Virus record (IMG/VR): IMGVR_UViG_3300005290_000045
Coordinates: 1 to 30,537 of that record
Length of the DNA: 30,537 nucleotides
Origin: a virus
Reading direction: 5' to 3' (one strand)
Within the stretch, counting starts at the first letter, position 1. The number at the start of each line of letters is the position of its first letter. The notes under the pieces were generated by a model that made no database searches, was not told where the DNA came from, and saw only the letters and a program-made list of their open reading frames with translations. The position numbers and the translations under genes were made by a program. Of the stretch, positions 13,152 to 21,127 are shown piece after piece.

Positions 13152-13177
13152 GTGAACGTCAGTGAACCCCAGTGAAC
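13152..13177 (+). repeat. Triple 10-bp GTGAAC repeat array (2)
   Basis: GTGAAC starts at 13152, 13162 and 13172, an exact 10-base period. Together with the TTCACC array at 13215-13240, it makes a large inverted arrangement centred near 13196, with 37 bases between the two arrays. Confidence 0.7.
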
Positions 13178-13214
13178 GTGGTGCCCGAATTCATTGACGT
13201 TTCTGCGTGCTGAC

Positions 13215-13240
13215 TTCACCCACGTTCACCCTGATTCACC
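13215..13240 (+). repeat. Triple 10-bp TTCACC repeat array (3)
   Basis: TTCACC starts at 13215, 13225 and 13235. It is in inverted orientation relative to the array at 13152-13177 and is followed six bases later by a GTAATCAT copy. Confidence 0.7.
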
Positions 13241-13421
13241 CAGCCGTAATCATAGCGGTAAGCACAGGGTAATCATGGAACGGCCCTGTGATAGCGTGCG
13301 CACCCGGCAGCGCAGTCACGCTGTGGCGGCGCTGGGTAATCCTGCTCAGTCCCTGCAGCCGCTGGGTGCTTGCATTCGGGCACCCAGCCACGGTGGTGCT
13401 GGCTGCGCTGCCGTTCTGCCT

Positions 13422-13661
13422 ATGGTCACCACGCTGCTGCTGCTGTCCATCATCCTGAACCTGTTGGCGTCTGCCGTGAACGTGCTGACCGTCAGGCGCA
13501 CCAGACGTGTGGCTGACCGCCTGAAGCAGACCGCTGCCCGTGCCATCGGCTTCACCATGTTTGTGGCTGGCTGTGAAGACCTGCCGCCAGACCTGCGCGA
13601 TCTTGCACGCACGGCGCTGCCACCAGACATTCAGCCACCCACGTCAGGAACGGTTCACTGA
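13422..13661 (+). CDS. Small membrane-anchored protein
   Basis: This encodes 79 residues from the ATG at 13422. Residues 1-24 form a hydrophobic helix (begins MVTTLLLLSIILNLLAS), followed by a basic stretch (VRRTRRVADRLKQ), a second moderately hydrophobic part (AIGFTMFVAG) and a soluble C-terminus ending in Pro-rich sequence. No good ribosome binding site is seen, and the same frame is open upstream, so the start is uncertain. It shares one base with the next start (TGATG). Confidence 0.55.
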   Translation: MVTTLLLLSIILNLLASAVNVLTVRRTRRVADRLKQTAARAIGFTMFVAGCEDLPPDLRDLARTALPPDIQPPTSGTVH

Positions 13662-13903
13662 TGCAGACTACCCGTGTTCCAGGTTCGCGCTGCCACGTGT
13701 GCGGCAAGCGCCACAGCGCAGCCACAGCCACCCAGCGCCAGACGGATCAACCGTCACCGGGTGACTATGCCGTGTGCTTCTACTGTGGTGCAGTGGAACG
13801 GTTCACGGACACGCTGCAGCTGGTGCCCGTCACGCTGGACGCAGACACGCCAACAGAAGTGCTGCGGCTGGTGCGCGCCATCAAAGCACGGACGCGGCAC
13901 TGA
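13661..13903 (+). CDS. Small zinc-ribbon protein
   Basis: The 80-residue protein has two CxxC pairs, CHVC at 11-14 and CFYC at 39-42, about 25 residues apart, a classical zinc-ribbon spacing. A strand-rich part and a final helix with basic end (LVRAIKARTRH) follow. It is the last plus-strand gene before the convergent late operon, whose last stop lies 11 bases downstream. Function unknown. Confidence 0.7.
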   Translation: MQTTRVPGSRCHVCGKRHSAATATQRQTDQPSPGDYAVCFYCGAVERFTDTLQLVPVTLDADTPTEVLRLVRAIKARTRH

Positions 13904-13928
13904 CACGCAGCTGTCAGACGCCAGTGCC
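13896..13928. terminator. Convergent hairpin, possible bidirectional terminator
   Basis: CTGACA (13900-13905) pairs with TGTCAG (13912-13917) around a six-base loop, and the outer GGCACTG (13896-13902) can alternatively pair with CAGTGCC (13922-13928). The structure covers the stops of both converging genes. No T-run follows on either side, so termination may need Rho or may be partial. Confidence 0.45.
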
Positions 13929-14186
13929 AAGCAGCTGCTTTATCCAGCTGGATGCCTGCAGCTGCGCCGCCATGGCAGGCAGGTCACCCACAAAAAAACC
14001 TTTGATTGCGTTCACTTCATCTTGCGTCAGGCCCAGCGTGATCAGGTCAGCATCAGGCCATGACTCCAGCTGCGCCTTCATGCCCATGCCTTGTTCCACG
14101 AACTCGGTGATCATGGCCGCCACATGGCCTGCTGAATTCTTCAGGTCCGCTGCCGTGAACTGCTTCCCCGCTTGAACAATGGCCAT
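13914..14186 (-). CDS. Last late gene, small tail-region protein
   Basis: This 90-residue protein opens MAIVQAGKQFTAADLKNSAGH, with a middle ITLGLTQDEVNAIKGFFVGDLPAM and an end SWIKQLLGTGV. I have seen this pattern in short proteins at the end of siphophage tail operons, function unknown. AAGGGAAC stands upstream of the ATG. It follows the minor tail gene after a 20-base gap and ends at the convergent hairpin. Confidence 0.6.
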   Translation of the reverse strand: MAIVQAGKQFTAADLKNSAGHVAAMITEFVEQGMGMKAQLESWPDADLITLGLTQDEVNAIKGFFVGDLPAMAAQLQASSWIKQLLGTGV

Positions 14187-14206
14187 CAGTGCGTTCCCTT
14201 CTGAAG

Positions 14207-14695
14207 CTAGATTTCGTAGATGATCTGGCCACGCACATACAGGCCAGTGGTGACCGGAAACTGCTGTCCACCCACACGGGAGATAGTCAGCACGTTATTT
14301 GCTGGCGGGATAGTGGCTGCCGCTATTTCATACGCCCCATTCAGGAAGATAGGTATGGCATTCGCTGGTGTCCCTGCCCATATAGTGGACACCACCGGCA
14401 GCTGGACATGGATGGCAGCCGTGGCTGCTGACAGCGCCGACGCCTCAATAGATACTTGCATCCGCATGGCGTGCAAGTCTCTGCGGTACTTCACATACGC
14501 ACCAGCGGAAGACCAGACGCCAGCGTCACTGTAAAGCGCAGGCGTAAAGCCTATCCATGCAGACTCCAGCCGCGCCAGTTCACTATCCACGCTGTCCAGC
14601 AGGTTTTTAATATCTGCTTTGTCCCACACGCTGCCGACCGTGTTCGTACCGTCATCATCCACCAGCGCATTGAACCAGGTACGATCTAAGGCCAT
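14207..14695 (-). CDS. Minor tail protein, possibly receptor-binding
   Basis: This 162-residue protein shares a TAATG junction with the hub gene. The start MALDRTWFNALVDDDGTNTVGSVWDKADI is helical; then come LESAWIGF, a strand-rich part with repeated Tyr/Val/Thr, and a jelly-roll-like C-terminus ending with VRGQIIYEI. Proteins of this size right after the hub are often tail-tip or receptor-binding subunits. The role comes from position and strand pattern only. Confidence 0.55.
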   Translation of the reverse strand: MALDRTWFNALVDDDGTNTVGSVWDKADIKNLLDSVDSELARLESAWIGFTPALYSDAGVWSSAGAYVKYRRDLHAMRMQVSIEASALSAATAAIHVQLPVVSTIWAGTPANAIPIFLNGAYEIAAATIPPANNVLTISRVGGQQFPVTTGLYVRGQIIYEI

Positions 14696-17085
14696 TACAG
14701 TGCCCCACCTTCTCTGCCCCGCAGACGCCGCAGCAGGTCCGCAAACGTAAACAGCTTGCTGCTGGCTTCCACGCTGCGCTTGGCCAGCACCCTGCCAAGT
14801 CCACCAGTGATGGCAATTTCGCTGAACGTCACACGCTGAATGCGGAAGGTGCCGCTAATGGGTGGCGTCGTTAATGTCACCGTGATCAGGCGGCCCACTT
14901 CACAGGATGTGTCACGGGTATCAAAGCGCAGCGTGCGCCGTGGGTCTTTGCGGTCAGCTAATAGTGCTTCGGTATATTCCTGCAGTTCACGCAGCGTCAT
15001 CCGTGAATCAGAGTAGGGTTCTTCCACCACGCCGTCAGCACGCACGCCACCCAGCCGTGCGGCCAGCGCATCCTGCGCGGCCACGTCTTCCACTTCAAGA
15101 CGGATGGCCACATTGTCACCCTTGCGGACGCTGCGTGTCAGGCCGACCACACCGACCAGTCGTGGCTGCACCAGCACCTGTGCCCCATACCGCACCGTGG
15201 CTGACAGCGCACCAGGACCACTGGCAGGCAGTCCGGTCAGCGTGCCAGCGCCGATGCCTGTGTACTGAATGACCATGTTCCCCACACGTGCCCAGCCAGC
15301 GCCGCCGTCATTCTCGAATGGCGCGGTGCCTGAGACTGGCAGCACCGTGGACCCTGCCACCACCTGCTGTGCCGTGTCAGATGGAATGGCTGACGTATCA
15401 GCGGTCGGTGCGTTTGCACCTAGCGTGGCATCAGCAGCACGGTCTATATACGCGGTATCAGTGGCGTTCAGCGTGGCCAGCAGCTTCAGCTGCGTGCCTG
15501 CTGCCGCTGTGCGGTATAGCTTGCGCGCAGTCACGGCAGGTAACGCTGACTTAGGAAGCTGGTTCAGGTACAGCGAGTCATACGGCGGTCCTGGCGTTTG
15601 TGGATGTATGCCACCACCACCTGCTATGGTGTCACTGTCAGACCAGACCGGCGAGATTGTCACCCATTCGTTGTAGACAATAGACTGCGGGACATCCAGA
15701 TGCCCCGCGCCATAGTAGACCGCCCCGAACGGGTCAGGGTTATTCTGCGGTGCCGTGCGGTCAATCCATATCTGCCGATACCGTGCTGTTGGTGCCACGC
15801 CACCAGGGTGCAAGGCAGGGTAGTAATAGATGCCCAGCGGTGACAGCGCCGTGGGTCCAACATACAGCTGCCAGTACTTACCAGTCCACACCACGCCAGT
15901 GGGATTGCTGATGCCGTAAGACGGACCATCGAACGGAAAGGTAATCCGTAGATAGTAGATGCCGCCAATCACAGGCTGATTGATGTCACCCGGTGACGGA
16001 CCATATGCGGCGTCACGGATGGTCGGCTGTACTGGATTTGGTGGCATGGCACCAGAGGCAGCGCCGCTGGCTGTTGGTCCCGGCAAAGTCTCACCGCTGG
16101 CAGTCAGGAACGACACGGCGTACTTATAGACACCACCCGGCACTAGTGATGACGCACCACCTGCCTGCGTGATGACCGGCGCATTGCTCGGCGCATTACC
16201 GCTGCCCACCAGCGCACCGACCGCACCTAGTCCACGCACGCCTGCATACGTCAGCCGCATGGCGTTCACTTCCGCCAGACCACCTGACAGGCTGTACCAA
16301 TTTTGCTGGTCACCCAGGTCTATCGGCACTTCCGTGGCGTTAGCAGGCAAGTCCACGGCAGCGCCAGCACCCATGCCACGGCCAATGACACGGGTGACCA
16401 CCTGTGACAAGTCTTCCGTCAGCTGGTGGTCACTGGACGTGTGCCCAGCTGCGTCCGTGATGCTGTTGGCATTCGTCACTTCCTGCGTGAACACGTGCAG
16501 GCCGTTCTGATAATCCAAATACCAATAGGCACCAATACGTTCACAGATGGCCGTCAGGCAGGCGGCCACCGTTTCATTGGTGAACGTGATCTCGTCAATG
16601 ATGGTGTTCGGGATACTGACATAGGTGTAATAGTCAATGCCACGGGTGAACCGCACTATCAGGTTCGCAATGACTTCCTTCGCACCCGCACCGATATACC
16701 GTTCCAGCACACGCTGCCTGTTCAATAGCCATGTGGGATCTATGCCTGCCAGATCCCACGCCACGTTCTGGTGCTTGGATTCATACCGCACGGTGGTCTG
16801 TAGGATGTGGCCACCGAACAGCTGCTGCGCCGGACTGCGGTCCCCGTCATAGATGTCCAGCTTCTGGCCAGCCACTGGCGTGAACCCATGGCAGCTGACA
16901 GCCGCTGTGTCCACCACGTCATTCAGCGCATGCTGGATGGCGGCACCTTCAATGCGCAGGTTCCGTGACCTGTCCACGCCACCGACGCTGCCGCTGACAA
17001 TAGACTCGTAGTAGTTCAGCCGTGCGGCGTTCAGCCGCATGACGTTCAGCCGTGCGCAGCCGGGAATGTGTGCGTGTGACGCCAC
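14695..17085 (-). CDS. Tail hub / tail-tip protein
   Basis: This 796-residue protein lies directly after the tape measure. The first 300 residues have a strand-rich hub-like pattern (phage_tail/GP27-like by context). From about 300 to 560 lie Gly/Pro-rich, Tyr-rich segments that resemble fibronectin-like or adhesin domains. A C-terminal region (about 640-790) has a second compact domain and ends with a basic helix. It starts with a GTG immediately after the tape-measure stop. It probably forms the distal tail tip that plugs the tube and contacts the host; the domain limits are estimates. Confidence 0.7.
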   Translation of the reverse strand: MASHAHIPGCARLNVMRLNAARLNYYESIVSGSVGGVDRSRNLRIEGAAIQHALNDVVDTAAVSCHGFTPVAGQKLDIYDGDRSPAQQLFGGHILQTTVRYESKHQNVAWDLAGIDPTWLLNRQRVLERYIGAGAKEVIANLIVRFTRGIDYYTYVSIPNTIIDEITFTNETVAACLTAICERIGAYWYLDYQNGLHVFTQEVTNANSITDAAGHTSSDHQLTEDLSQVVTRVIGRGMGAGAAVDLPANATEVPIDLGDQQNWYSLSGGLAEVNAMRLTYAGVRGLGAVGALVGSGNAPSNAPVITQAGGASSLVPGGVYKYAVSFLTASGETLPGPTASGAASGAMPPNPVQPTIRDAAYGPSPGDINQPVIGGIYYLRITFPFDGPSYGISNPTGVVWTGKYWQLYVGPTALSPLGIYYYPALHPGGVAPTARYRQIWIDRTAPQNNPDPFGAVYYGAGHLDVPQSIVYNEWVTISPVWSDSDTIAGGGGIHPQTPGPPYDSLYLNQLPKSALPAVTARKLYRTAAAGTQLKLLATLNATDTAYIDRAADATLGANAPTADTSAIPSDTAQQVVAGSTVLPVSGTAPFENDGGAGWARVGNMVIQYTGIGAGTLTGLPASGPGALSATVRYGAQVLVQPRLVGVVGLTRSVRKGDNVAIRLEVEDVAAQDALAARLGGVRADGVVEEPYSDSRMTLRELQEYTEALLADRKDPRRTLRFDTRDTSCEVGRLITVTLTTPPISGTFRIQRVTFSEIAITGGLGRVLAKRSVEASSKLFTFADLLRRLRGREGGAL

Positions 17086-18633
17086 TTAGAAGCGAACCCC
17101 CTGCATACGCATCTCGGTCACCAGCTTGCCTGCTATGTCATTGGCGTCCGTGCTGTTCACGTTCACGTTCAGGGTATTGCCCCACGCTGCACCAGCGGCA
17201 GGTGCTTCAGTGGCCATGCGGTTCCGCTGCTGCGCCTGATACCCAGTCATGGCACCACCCTGCATGCCGACAAAAATGCCAGCGTCCTGGTATGCCTTCA
17301 TCAGTTCAGCGCCAGCCGTCATGGACTCCCATGCGCTGCGGTTCACGCTGCCAAAGTCACGCATAGCCACGGTCATCCGCTCCACCGCTGCGGTGGTCTG
17401 GTCCGTGGCTGCCTTCCCTTTGTATTGCCCGTCAATATATTCCTGCGCCATGCGCTGCGTTTCGGCTTCATAGTCAGCCGCTGCCTTCTTTGCGTCTTCG
17501 ATTCCCTTCAGGATGTGGTCAATGCTCACGTCAAACTTGGTGCCGACATTGCCCCATTCAGAACCCAGTCCACCCGTCACGGTGCCAATGGACACGGTGG
17601 CGCTATACAGCTTATTCAGTTCCGGTGGCGCTTCCTTGCCCATACGCTTATAGGCTTCAATGGCCAGACCTACTTCCGTGTTCAGTTTGGCCTGTTCTTC
17701 CGTGGTCATCTTGGTCAGGTTCTGGATGCCACCCAGCGCCAGCTGATATTCGTTGGCCTTGGTGATGTGCTCGGTGCCGAACATCTGATCACGCAGCTTC
17801 TTCTGCGCTTCCGCTGCGGCTTCCGTCTTCCTGGTGGCTTCATCCTGCGCAGCGGTCTGGTCCTTGGTCTTGGCCAGATAGAAGGTGATAGCGGCTTCCG
17901 ACATCTTGTATTCACGGGACAGGTCCGCCACCGTGGCTGTGTGGTTATCAATGGCCGCAGACATGGCTGGCAGTTCAGCCCGGTGCTGGCGAATCTCCTT
18001 CTCCCACAATGCCTGCCGGTGGATGGCGTTATCCATTTCCTTTGTGCCACCCTTCACCGCGTCATAGTTAATCTTCATCGCTTCCGTCAGGTCAGTGATG
18101 GTCCGGCCAGATGTCTTGCTGGCCTTAGCCAGCACTTCCTGCTTATTGGCCAGTGTCTCTGCCTGTATGGCGTTCATGCCCCATGATTCATAGATCCGAT
18201 CCCACGTGTCCGCCATGCCGGTGAACTGCATGGACCATTTGCCGAACTCCCATGCGGCAATGGCAGCGGCCAGCACCGCACCTGCCGTGCCCAGCGCACC
18301 CAGTGAACTGACACCTTTAGTGGCCACGGTACTTAGTTCTTCCAGTGCGGCCACCGGCTTGCTGATGCTGAATCCCAGTGCGTTCATGGACGCATCTACG
18401 GAGCGCAGACCGCTGGTCAGCTTTGGCAAGCTGCCTGCGCCTGCTTTAGCGCCCATACCTTCCAGCGCCGTGGCTGCCTGCTCTGCGCTGACCGTGGTCC
18501 GGCTGGCCATGTCAGCCACGCTGTTAGACGTGGCGTCTGCTTCATCATGGATAGATGTCAGCGCAGCGGCTGCCTTATTGGACTCCTGCACAAAGTCTGA
18601 GAAGTCAGCATCGAAGGTGGCGGACAGTGCCAT
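17086..18633 (-). CDS. Tape measure protein
   Basis: This 515-residue protein follows the tail chaperones, as in other siphophages. It is mostly helical, with coiled-coil regions in the first 110 and from about 150 to 470 residues, and one hydrophobic segment near 115-140 (LGTAGAVLAAAIAAWEFG). At about 1.5 angstrom per residue it would set a tail of roughly 75-80 nm, short for a siphovirus. No lytic or peptidase domain is visible. Its ATG lies three bases after the end of the frameshifted chaperone, which suggests coupling. Confidence 0.85.
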   Translation of the reverse strand: MALSATFDADFSDFVQESNKAAAALTSIHDEADATSNSVADMASRTTVSAEQAATALEGMGAKAGAGSLPKLTSGLRSVDASMNALGFSISKPVAALEELSTVATKGVSSLGALGTAGAVLAAAIAAWEFGKWSMQFTGMADTWDRIYESWGMNAIQAETLANKQEVLAKASKTSGRTITDLTEAMKINYDAVKGGTKEMDNAIHRQALWEKEIRQHRAELPAMSAAIDNHTATVADLSREYKMSEAAITFYLAKTKDQTAAQDEATRKTEAAAEAQKKLRDQMFGTEHITKANEYQLALGGIQNLTKMTTEEQAKLNTEVGLAIEAYKRMGKEAPPELNKLYSATVSIGTVTGGLGSEWGNVGTKFDVSIDHILKGIEDAKKAAADYEAETQRMAQEYIDGQYKGKAATDQTTAAVERMTVAMRDFGSVNRSAWESMTAGAELMKAYQDAGIFVGMQGGAMTGYQAQQRNRMATEAPAAGAAWGNTLNVNVNSTDANDIAGKLVTEMRMQGVRF

Positions 18634-18636
18634 GTG

Positions 18637-19139
18637 TTATGTCCGTGCGCCGTGGCGCAGTTCATCCGCGATGATGGAATAGACGTGCGTGGGTAGCGTC
18701 TGCACTGTGTCCCAGGTCAGTCCGGTCAGCCGACAGACTGCAAGGTCATTGCTGATGATGCGTCTGTAGAATCGGTTTTTTTTAGTGCGTCAGCGGCAGC
18801 GTCAATGGCTGCGTCATGTGCCTGCACCGCACGCTTCACTTCCAGCGCCACGGGAATGCGCAGGTTATTGAACACGTCCTGCAGTTCATCCTGTGGCAGA
18901 CCCTGAATGTCAATGCGCTGGCCGCTGCTGTCCGTCAGCGTCCAGTCCACCAGATAGGCCATGACCATGGCATCGCCGGTCTTCAGCATGTCCCGTGACA
19001 GCGTGCCGTCTGCTGACTCTCTGTAGACACGGGCAAGGTAGGCCATGTGCTGGCCGTGGTTCAGTTCCGCATGCACCGTGATGCTGCGGCCATTGGACAG
19101 CGGCAGCACCGTGGTGCGTGGCGTGACGACATCAGACAT
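18637..19139 (-). CDS. Tail assembly chaperone G-T (frameshift product)
   Basis: The chaperone mRNA contains CTA AAA AAA ACC in frame (eight A, template T at 18776-18783). A -1 shift after the second AAA would re-read the last A as AAC and continue for 46 codons to a TAA at 18637. The predicted extension begins NRFYRRIISNDLAVCRLTGL and later has TWDTVQTLPTHVYS, the typical pattern of the T domain that binds tail tube protein. The fusion is about 167 residues. This is the standard G/G-T arrangement before the tape measure gene. Confidence 0.8.
18726..19139 (-). CDS. Tail assembly chaperone G (unshifted)
   Basis: The unshifted product is 137 residues. The start is an ATG with AAGGAAGG seven bases upstream. 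It has a strand-rich N-terminus (TTVLPLSNGRSITVHAEL), helices with YLARVYRES and a VALEVKRAVQAHD segment, and an Asp/Ala/Lys end. It ends with a TGA 51 bases after the A8 run. Position between tube and tape measure genes, plus the frameshift, identifies it as the tape-measure chaperone. Confidence 0.8.
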   Translation of the reverse strand: MSDVVTPRTTVLPLSNGRSITVHAELNHGQHMAYLARVYRESADGTLSRDMLKTGDAMVMAYLVDWTLTDSSGQRIDIQGLPQDELQDVFNNLRIPVALEVKRAVQAHDAAIDAAADALKKTDSTDASSAMTLQSVG

Positions 19140-19143
19140 GCAC

Positions 19144-19434
19144 TTACCTTCCTTCAGGTGGACCCAGCGCCGCCGTCAGTGACGCACCTTGCACCAGCAG
19201 TGTCTTCGGCAGGACAGGGAAGCACCACAGGCCAGCCGGTCTGGCTGCCCGTGGTGCCGTGAATAACAGTGGCAGCTGCCGCAGGCGGAAGGTGTCCGCA
19301 CGGTCAATGCGTGCGGACAGCGTGAACTGGTTCTGCTCGTCCTTGGTCAGTGTCCACTGGCTGAGAACAGCGGCGTTACTGCCTGACCACAGGATGGACC
19401 CACGCTGCCCACGCATAACCAGCGTGCGGAACAC
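19144..19434 (-). CDS. Small conserved tail-region protein
   Basis: This is a 96-residue protein between the tail tube and chaperone genes, starting from the GTG at 19434 (TAAGG seven bases upstream). It has a strand-rich pattern: ILWSGSNAAVLSQWTL, a LTKDEQNQFTLSARI strand pair, then LPLLFTAP and a final loop ending LGPPEGR. I have seen similar small proteins at this place in siphophages but cannot name the family. Confidence 0.6.
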   Translation of the reverse strand: MFRTLVMRGQRGSILWSGSNAAVLSQWTLTKDEQNQFTLSARIDRADTFRLRQLPLLFTAPRAARPAGLWCFPVLPKTLLVQGASLTAALGPPEGR

Positions 19435-19442
19435 GGTGAACC

Positions 19443-19898
19443 TTACGCCGCCCTGTCACGGTCAGCACGGGCACGTGCCATGGCTGACGTGGGCAGTGTC
19501 CACGGACCAGCAGCCATGAAGGTGCCTGATAGTGCTGGCGCACCTTCCACATCCGTGTCAAGTTCAGCGTCCATATACGCCAGACCCTTGAACGCATACG
19601 GCGTGGCGGTGCTGGGATCATTGCTGTGCGGGATCAGTTCCAGATAACCCGGCGCAGTCAGCGCACTGGCTTCAATCAGTGACATATCTTCACTATTCCA
19701 GAAGCCACCCAGGTCGCCGGACACGTCACGCATACCGGGAATATAGACGCGATTGGTGTCTTGGAAGCAGGTCACATTTATCTTCTCAGTGGCCAGTGAC
19801 AGCTTCCAGGATTTGATAGAGACAAGCGGCATGGCAGACACGCCACCCACGCCAGTGGCGTCCCACTTCACCAGACCGTCACGACCTGCGAGTATCAT
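19443..19898 (-). CDS. Major tail tube protein
   Basis: This encodes 151 residues from the ATG at 19898, preceded by AGGAGAA; the longer frame upstream overlaps the previous gene. The content (ILAGRDGLVKWDATGVGG, then IKSWKLSLATEKINVTCF, then RDVSGDLGGFWNSED and an end around TFMAAGPWTLP) follows the beta-rich tail tube pattern of siphophages. It overlaps the previous stop by ATGA and lies after the tail terminator, the expected place. No extra Ig-like domain is present. Confidence 0.8.
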   Translation of the reverse strand: MILAGRDGLVKWDATGVGGVSAMPLVSIKSWKLSLATEKINVTCFQDTNRVYIPGMRDVSGDLGGFWNSEDMSLIEASALTAPGYLELIPHSNDPSTATPYAFKGLAYMDAELDTDVEGAPALSGTFMAAGPWTLPTSAMARARADRDRAA

Positions 19899-20341
19899 TG
19901 TGCTTCTCCTATTGGTGTGACCTGCACCCGGTAATGGCCACCGTGATGCTGCCATCGGATGGTCTGGTCTACTGTGTCAGTCTCAGGGTACCGAATCCGT
20001 TCCGTGCGCACCGTGGACAGCCAGCCGTATCCAGGTATCTGCAGCGGCTGGTCTTCTAACAGTTCATCAATGCGCTGCGCTGCGTCATCCGCATTGCCCG
20101 TGGCGCTGTCCAGCATCACGGCACGCACCAGATAAGTGGTGTCTTCAATGGCACGGCGCAGCTGCGGCGCTGCCGCGAACTGTGCCTGATCAAAGGACGC
20201 CACCAGCGTGACCAGCACAAAGTTCCGCCTGCTCTGTGGCGCAGTGCCAAAGTAAACGCCACCGGGACACAGCGCCAGCAGTGCGGCGTCAGCGGCCAGC
20301 ACGCTGACAAGCGCCGTGTCCACAGATACGGACTTAGGCAC
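19895..20341 (-). CDS. Tail terminator / head-tail completion protein
   Basis: The 148-residue protein starts MPKSVSVDTALVSVLAAD, followed by PGGVYFGTAPQ, FVLVTLVAS and a strand pattern ending in VDQTIRWQHHGGHYRVQV. This suits the tail-terminator family (DUF3168/gpU-like). It lies between the HK97 gp10-like protein and the tail tube, where terminators are always found. It overlaps the tube start by ATGA. Confidence 0.7.
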   Translation of the reverse strand: MPKSVSVDTALVSVLAADAALLALCPGGVYFGTAPQSRRNFVLVTLVASFDQAQFAAAPQLRRAIEDTTYLVRAVMLDSATGNADDAAQRIDELLEDQPLQIPGYGWLSTVRTERIRYPETDTVDQTIRWQHHGGHYRVQVTPIGEAQ

Positions 20342-20771
20342 TGCCGGTCACCTTCAGTCCTTCCGCACGCAGAATGGCTCTGTACTGCGGCTGCAGTTCA
20401 CGGTTCGCACGCAGGATACGTGGCCAGAAGATGTTCAGGCCAAACATCTGCCCACGGTCACCGTGTTCTGGACCCCATGACGTGTGCCGCTGCACCGTGC
20501 CGTGTTCAATCAGGTGCGCCACGGGTGAACCCACCACCACGGTGGCAATGGCTTGCGCCAGCCGCTTTGCGCCGGTCTTCTTCCCACGTTCCACACGCAC
20601 GCTGCGCTTCAGGTTCCCTGTCCGGCGTGGATACTGCGCTTTGATGTCAGCGGCAGCTTCCTTGGCCGTGGCGTTCACCACGTCCAATGCCTGCATGGCC
20701 ATCCGGTTCGGCAGCTGCAGCAGGTTCTGCTGTTCCTGCTTCAGTCCTTTGATCACCAGCTGGTTCTTCAC
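20334..20771 (-). CDS. HK97 gp10-like head-tail protein
   Basis: This is a 145-residue protein with a helical N-terminus (ALDVVNATAKEAAADIKAQ), then the family-typical PRRTGNLKRSVRVERGKK, an AIATVVVGSPVAHLIEHGT segment and a C-terminal helix. The TGNLKRS and AHLIEHGT stretches are hallmarks of HK97 gp10-like putative tail-completion proteins. It sits between the head-tail joining protein and the terminator. Confidence 0.85.
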   Translation of the reverse strand: MKNQLVIKGLKQEQQNLLQLPNRMAMQALDVVNATAKEAAADIKAQYPRRTGNLKRSVRVERGKKTGAKRLAQAIATVVVGSPVAHLIEHGTVQRHTSWGPEHGDRGQMFGLNIFWPRILRANRELQPQYRAILRAEGLKVTGSA

Positions 20772-21127
20772 GGGTGCAGTTCCGCACAGACCAGCGTCAG
20801 TTCACGCCGTGCCGTATCAGGGTCACGCATGCTGATCACCTGAAATGTCCGCTCGCCACGGTCAGGGTCTTGATACCGCAGCCGTGTCTTCAGCGTCACC
20901 TGTGGGTGATAGAACAGGCCAATGGTGAACAGTGACTGGCCGATGACCGTGCCACCGGCAGCGGCTGCCGCTTCCTGGTCCGCCTGTGATGCAGCGTCTA
21001 TGCGCACCCACATCTGCGCCGGGTTCAGCGGCTGCCAGTCGTCCGTGAATCCACCAGTGCCGTCCGCCACGGGTTCACCTGCACTTTCCAGGTTCACCAG
21101 CTTGTCCAGCTGTCCAGCGGTAATCAC
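20768..21127 (-). CDS. Head-tail joining protein (SPP1 gp16-like)
   Basis: This 119-residue protein opens MITAGQLDKLVNLES, followed by DGTGGFTDDW, a WVRIDAAS strand and a late YQDPDRGERTFQVISM segment. This is the typical beta-barrel pattern of phage head-tail joining proteins (stoppers, Phage_H_T_join). It is coupled by ATGA on both sides and lies after the gp6-like adaptor. Confidence 0.8.
   Translation of the reverse strand: MITAGQLDKLVNLESAGEPVADGTGGFTDDWQPLNPAQMWVRIDAASQADQEAAAAAGGTVIGQSLFTIGLFYHPQVTLKTRLRYQDPDRGERTFQVISMRDPDTARRELTLVCAELHP

Larger units (their letters stand above)
12996..13421. other. Non-coding region with repeat arrays; candidate regulatory or attP region
   Basis: About 426 bp without a convincing gene. 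It holds three 10-bp-period arrays, a single GTGAAG (13098-13103), three copies of GTAATCAT (13051-13058, 13246-13253, 13269-13276) and a near copy GTAATCCT (13336-13343). Arrays of short direct and inverted sites on a genome with a tyrosine integrase could be integrase arm sites, or they could be operators. A frame upstream of 13422 stays open to 13194, but its codon use is unlike the rest. Confidence 0.5.

Noticed and set aside
17425-18186. 253-codon plus-strand frame opposite the tape measure gene
   Set aside because: It is a shadow of the tape measure gene; its His/Gln/Arg-rich content reflects antisense codon bias.
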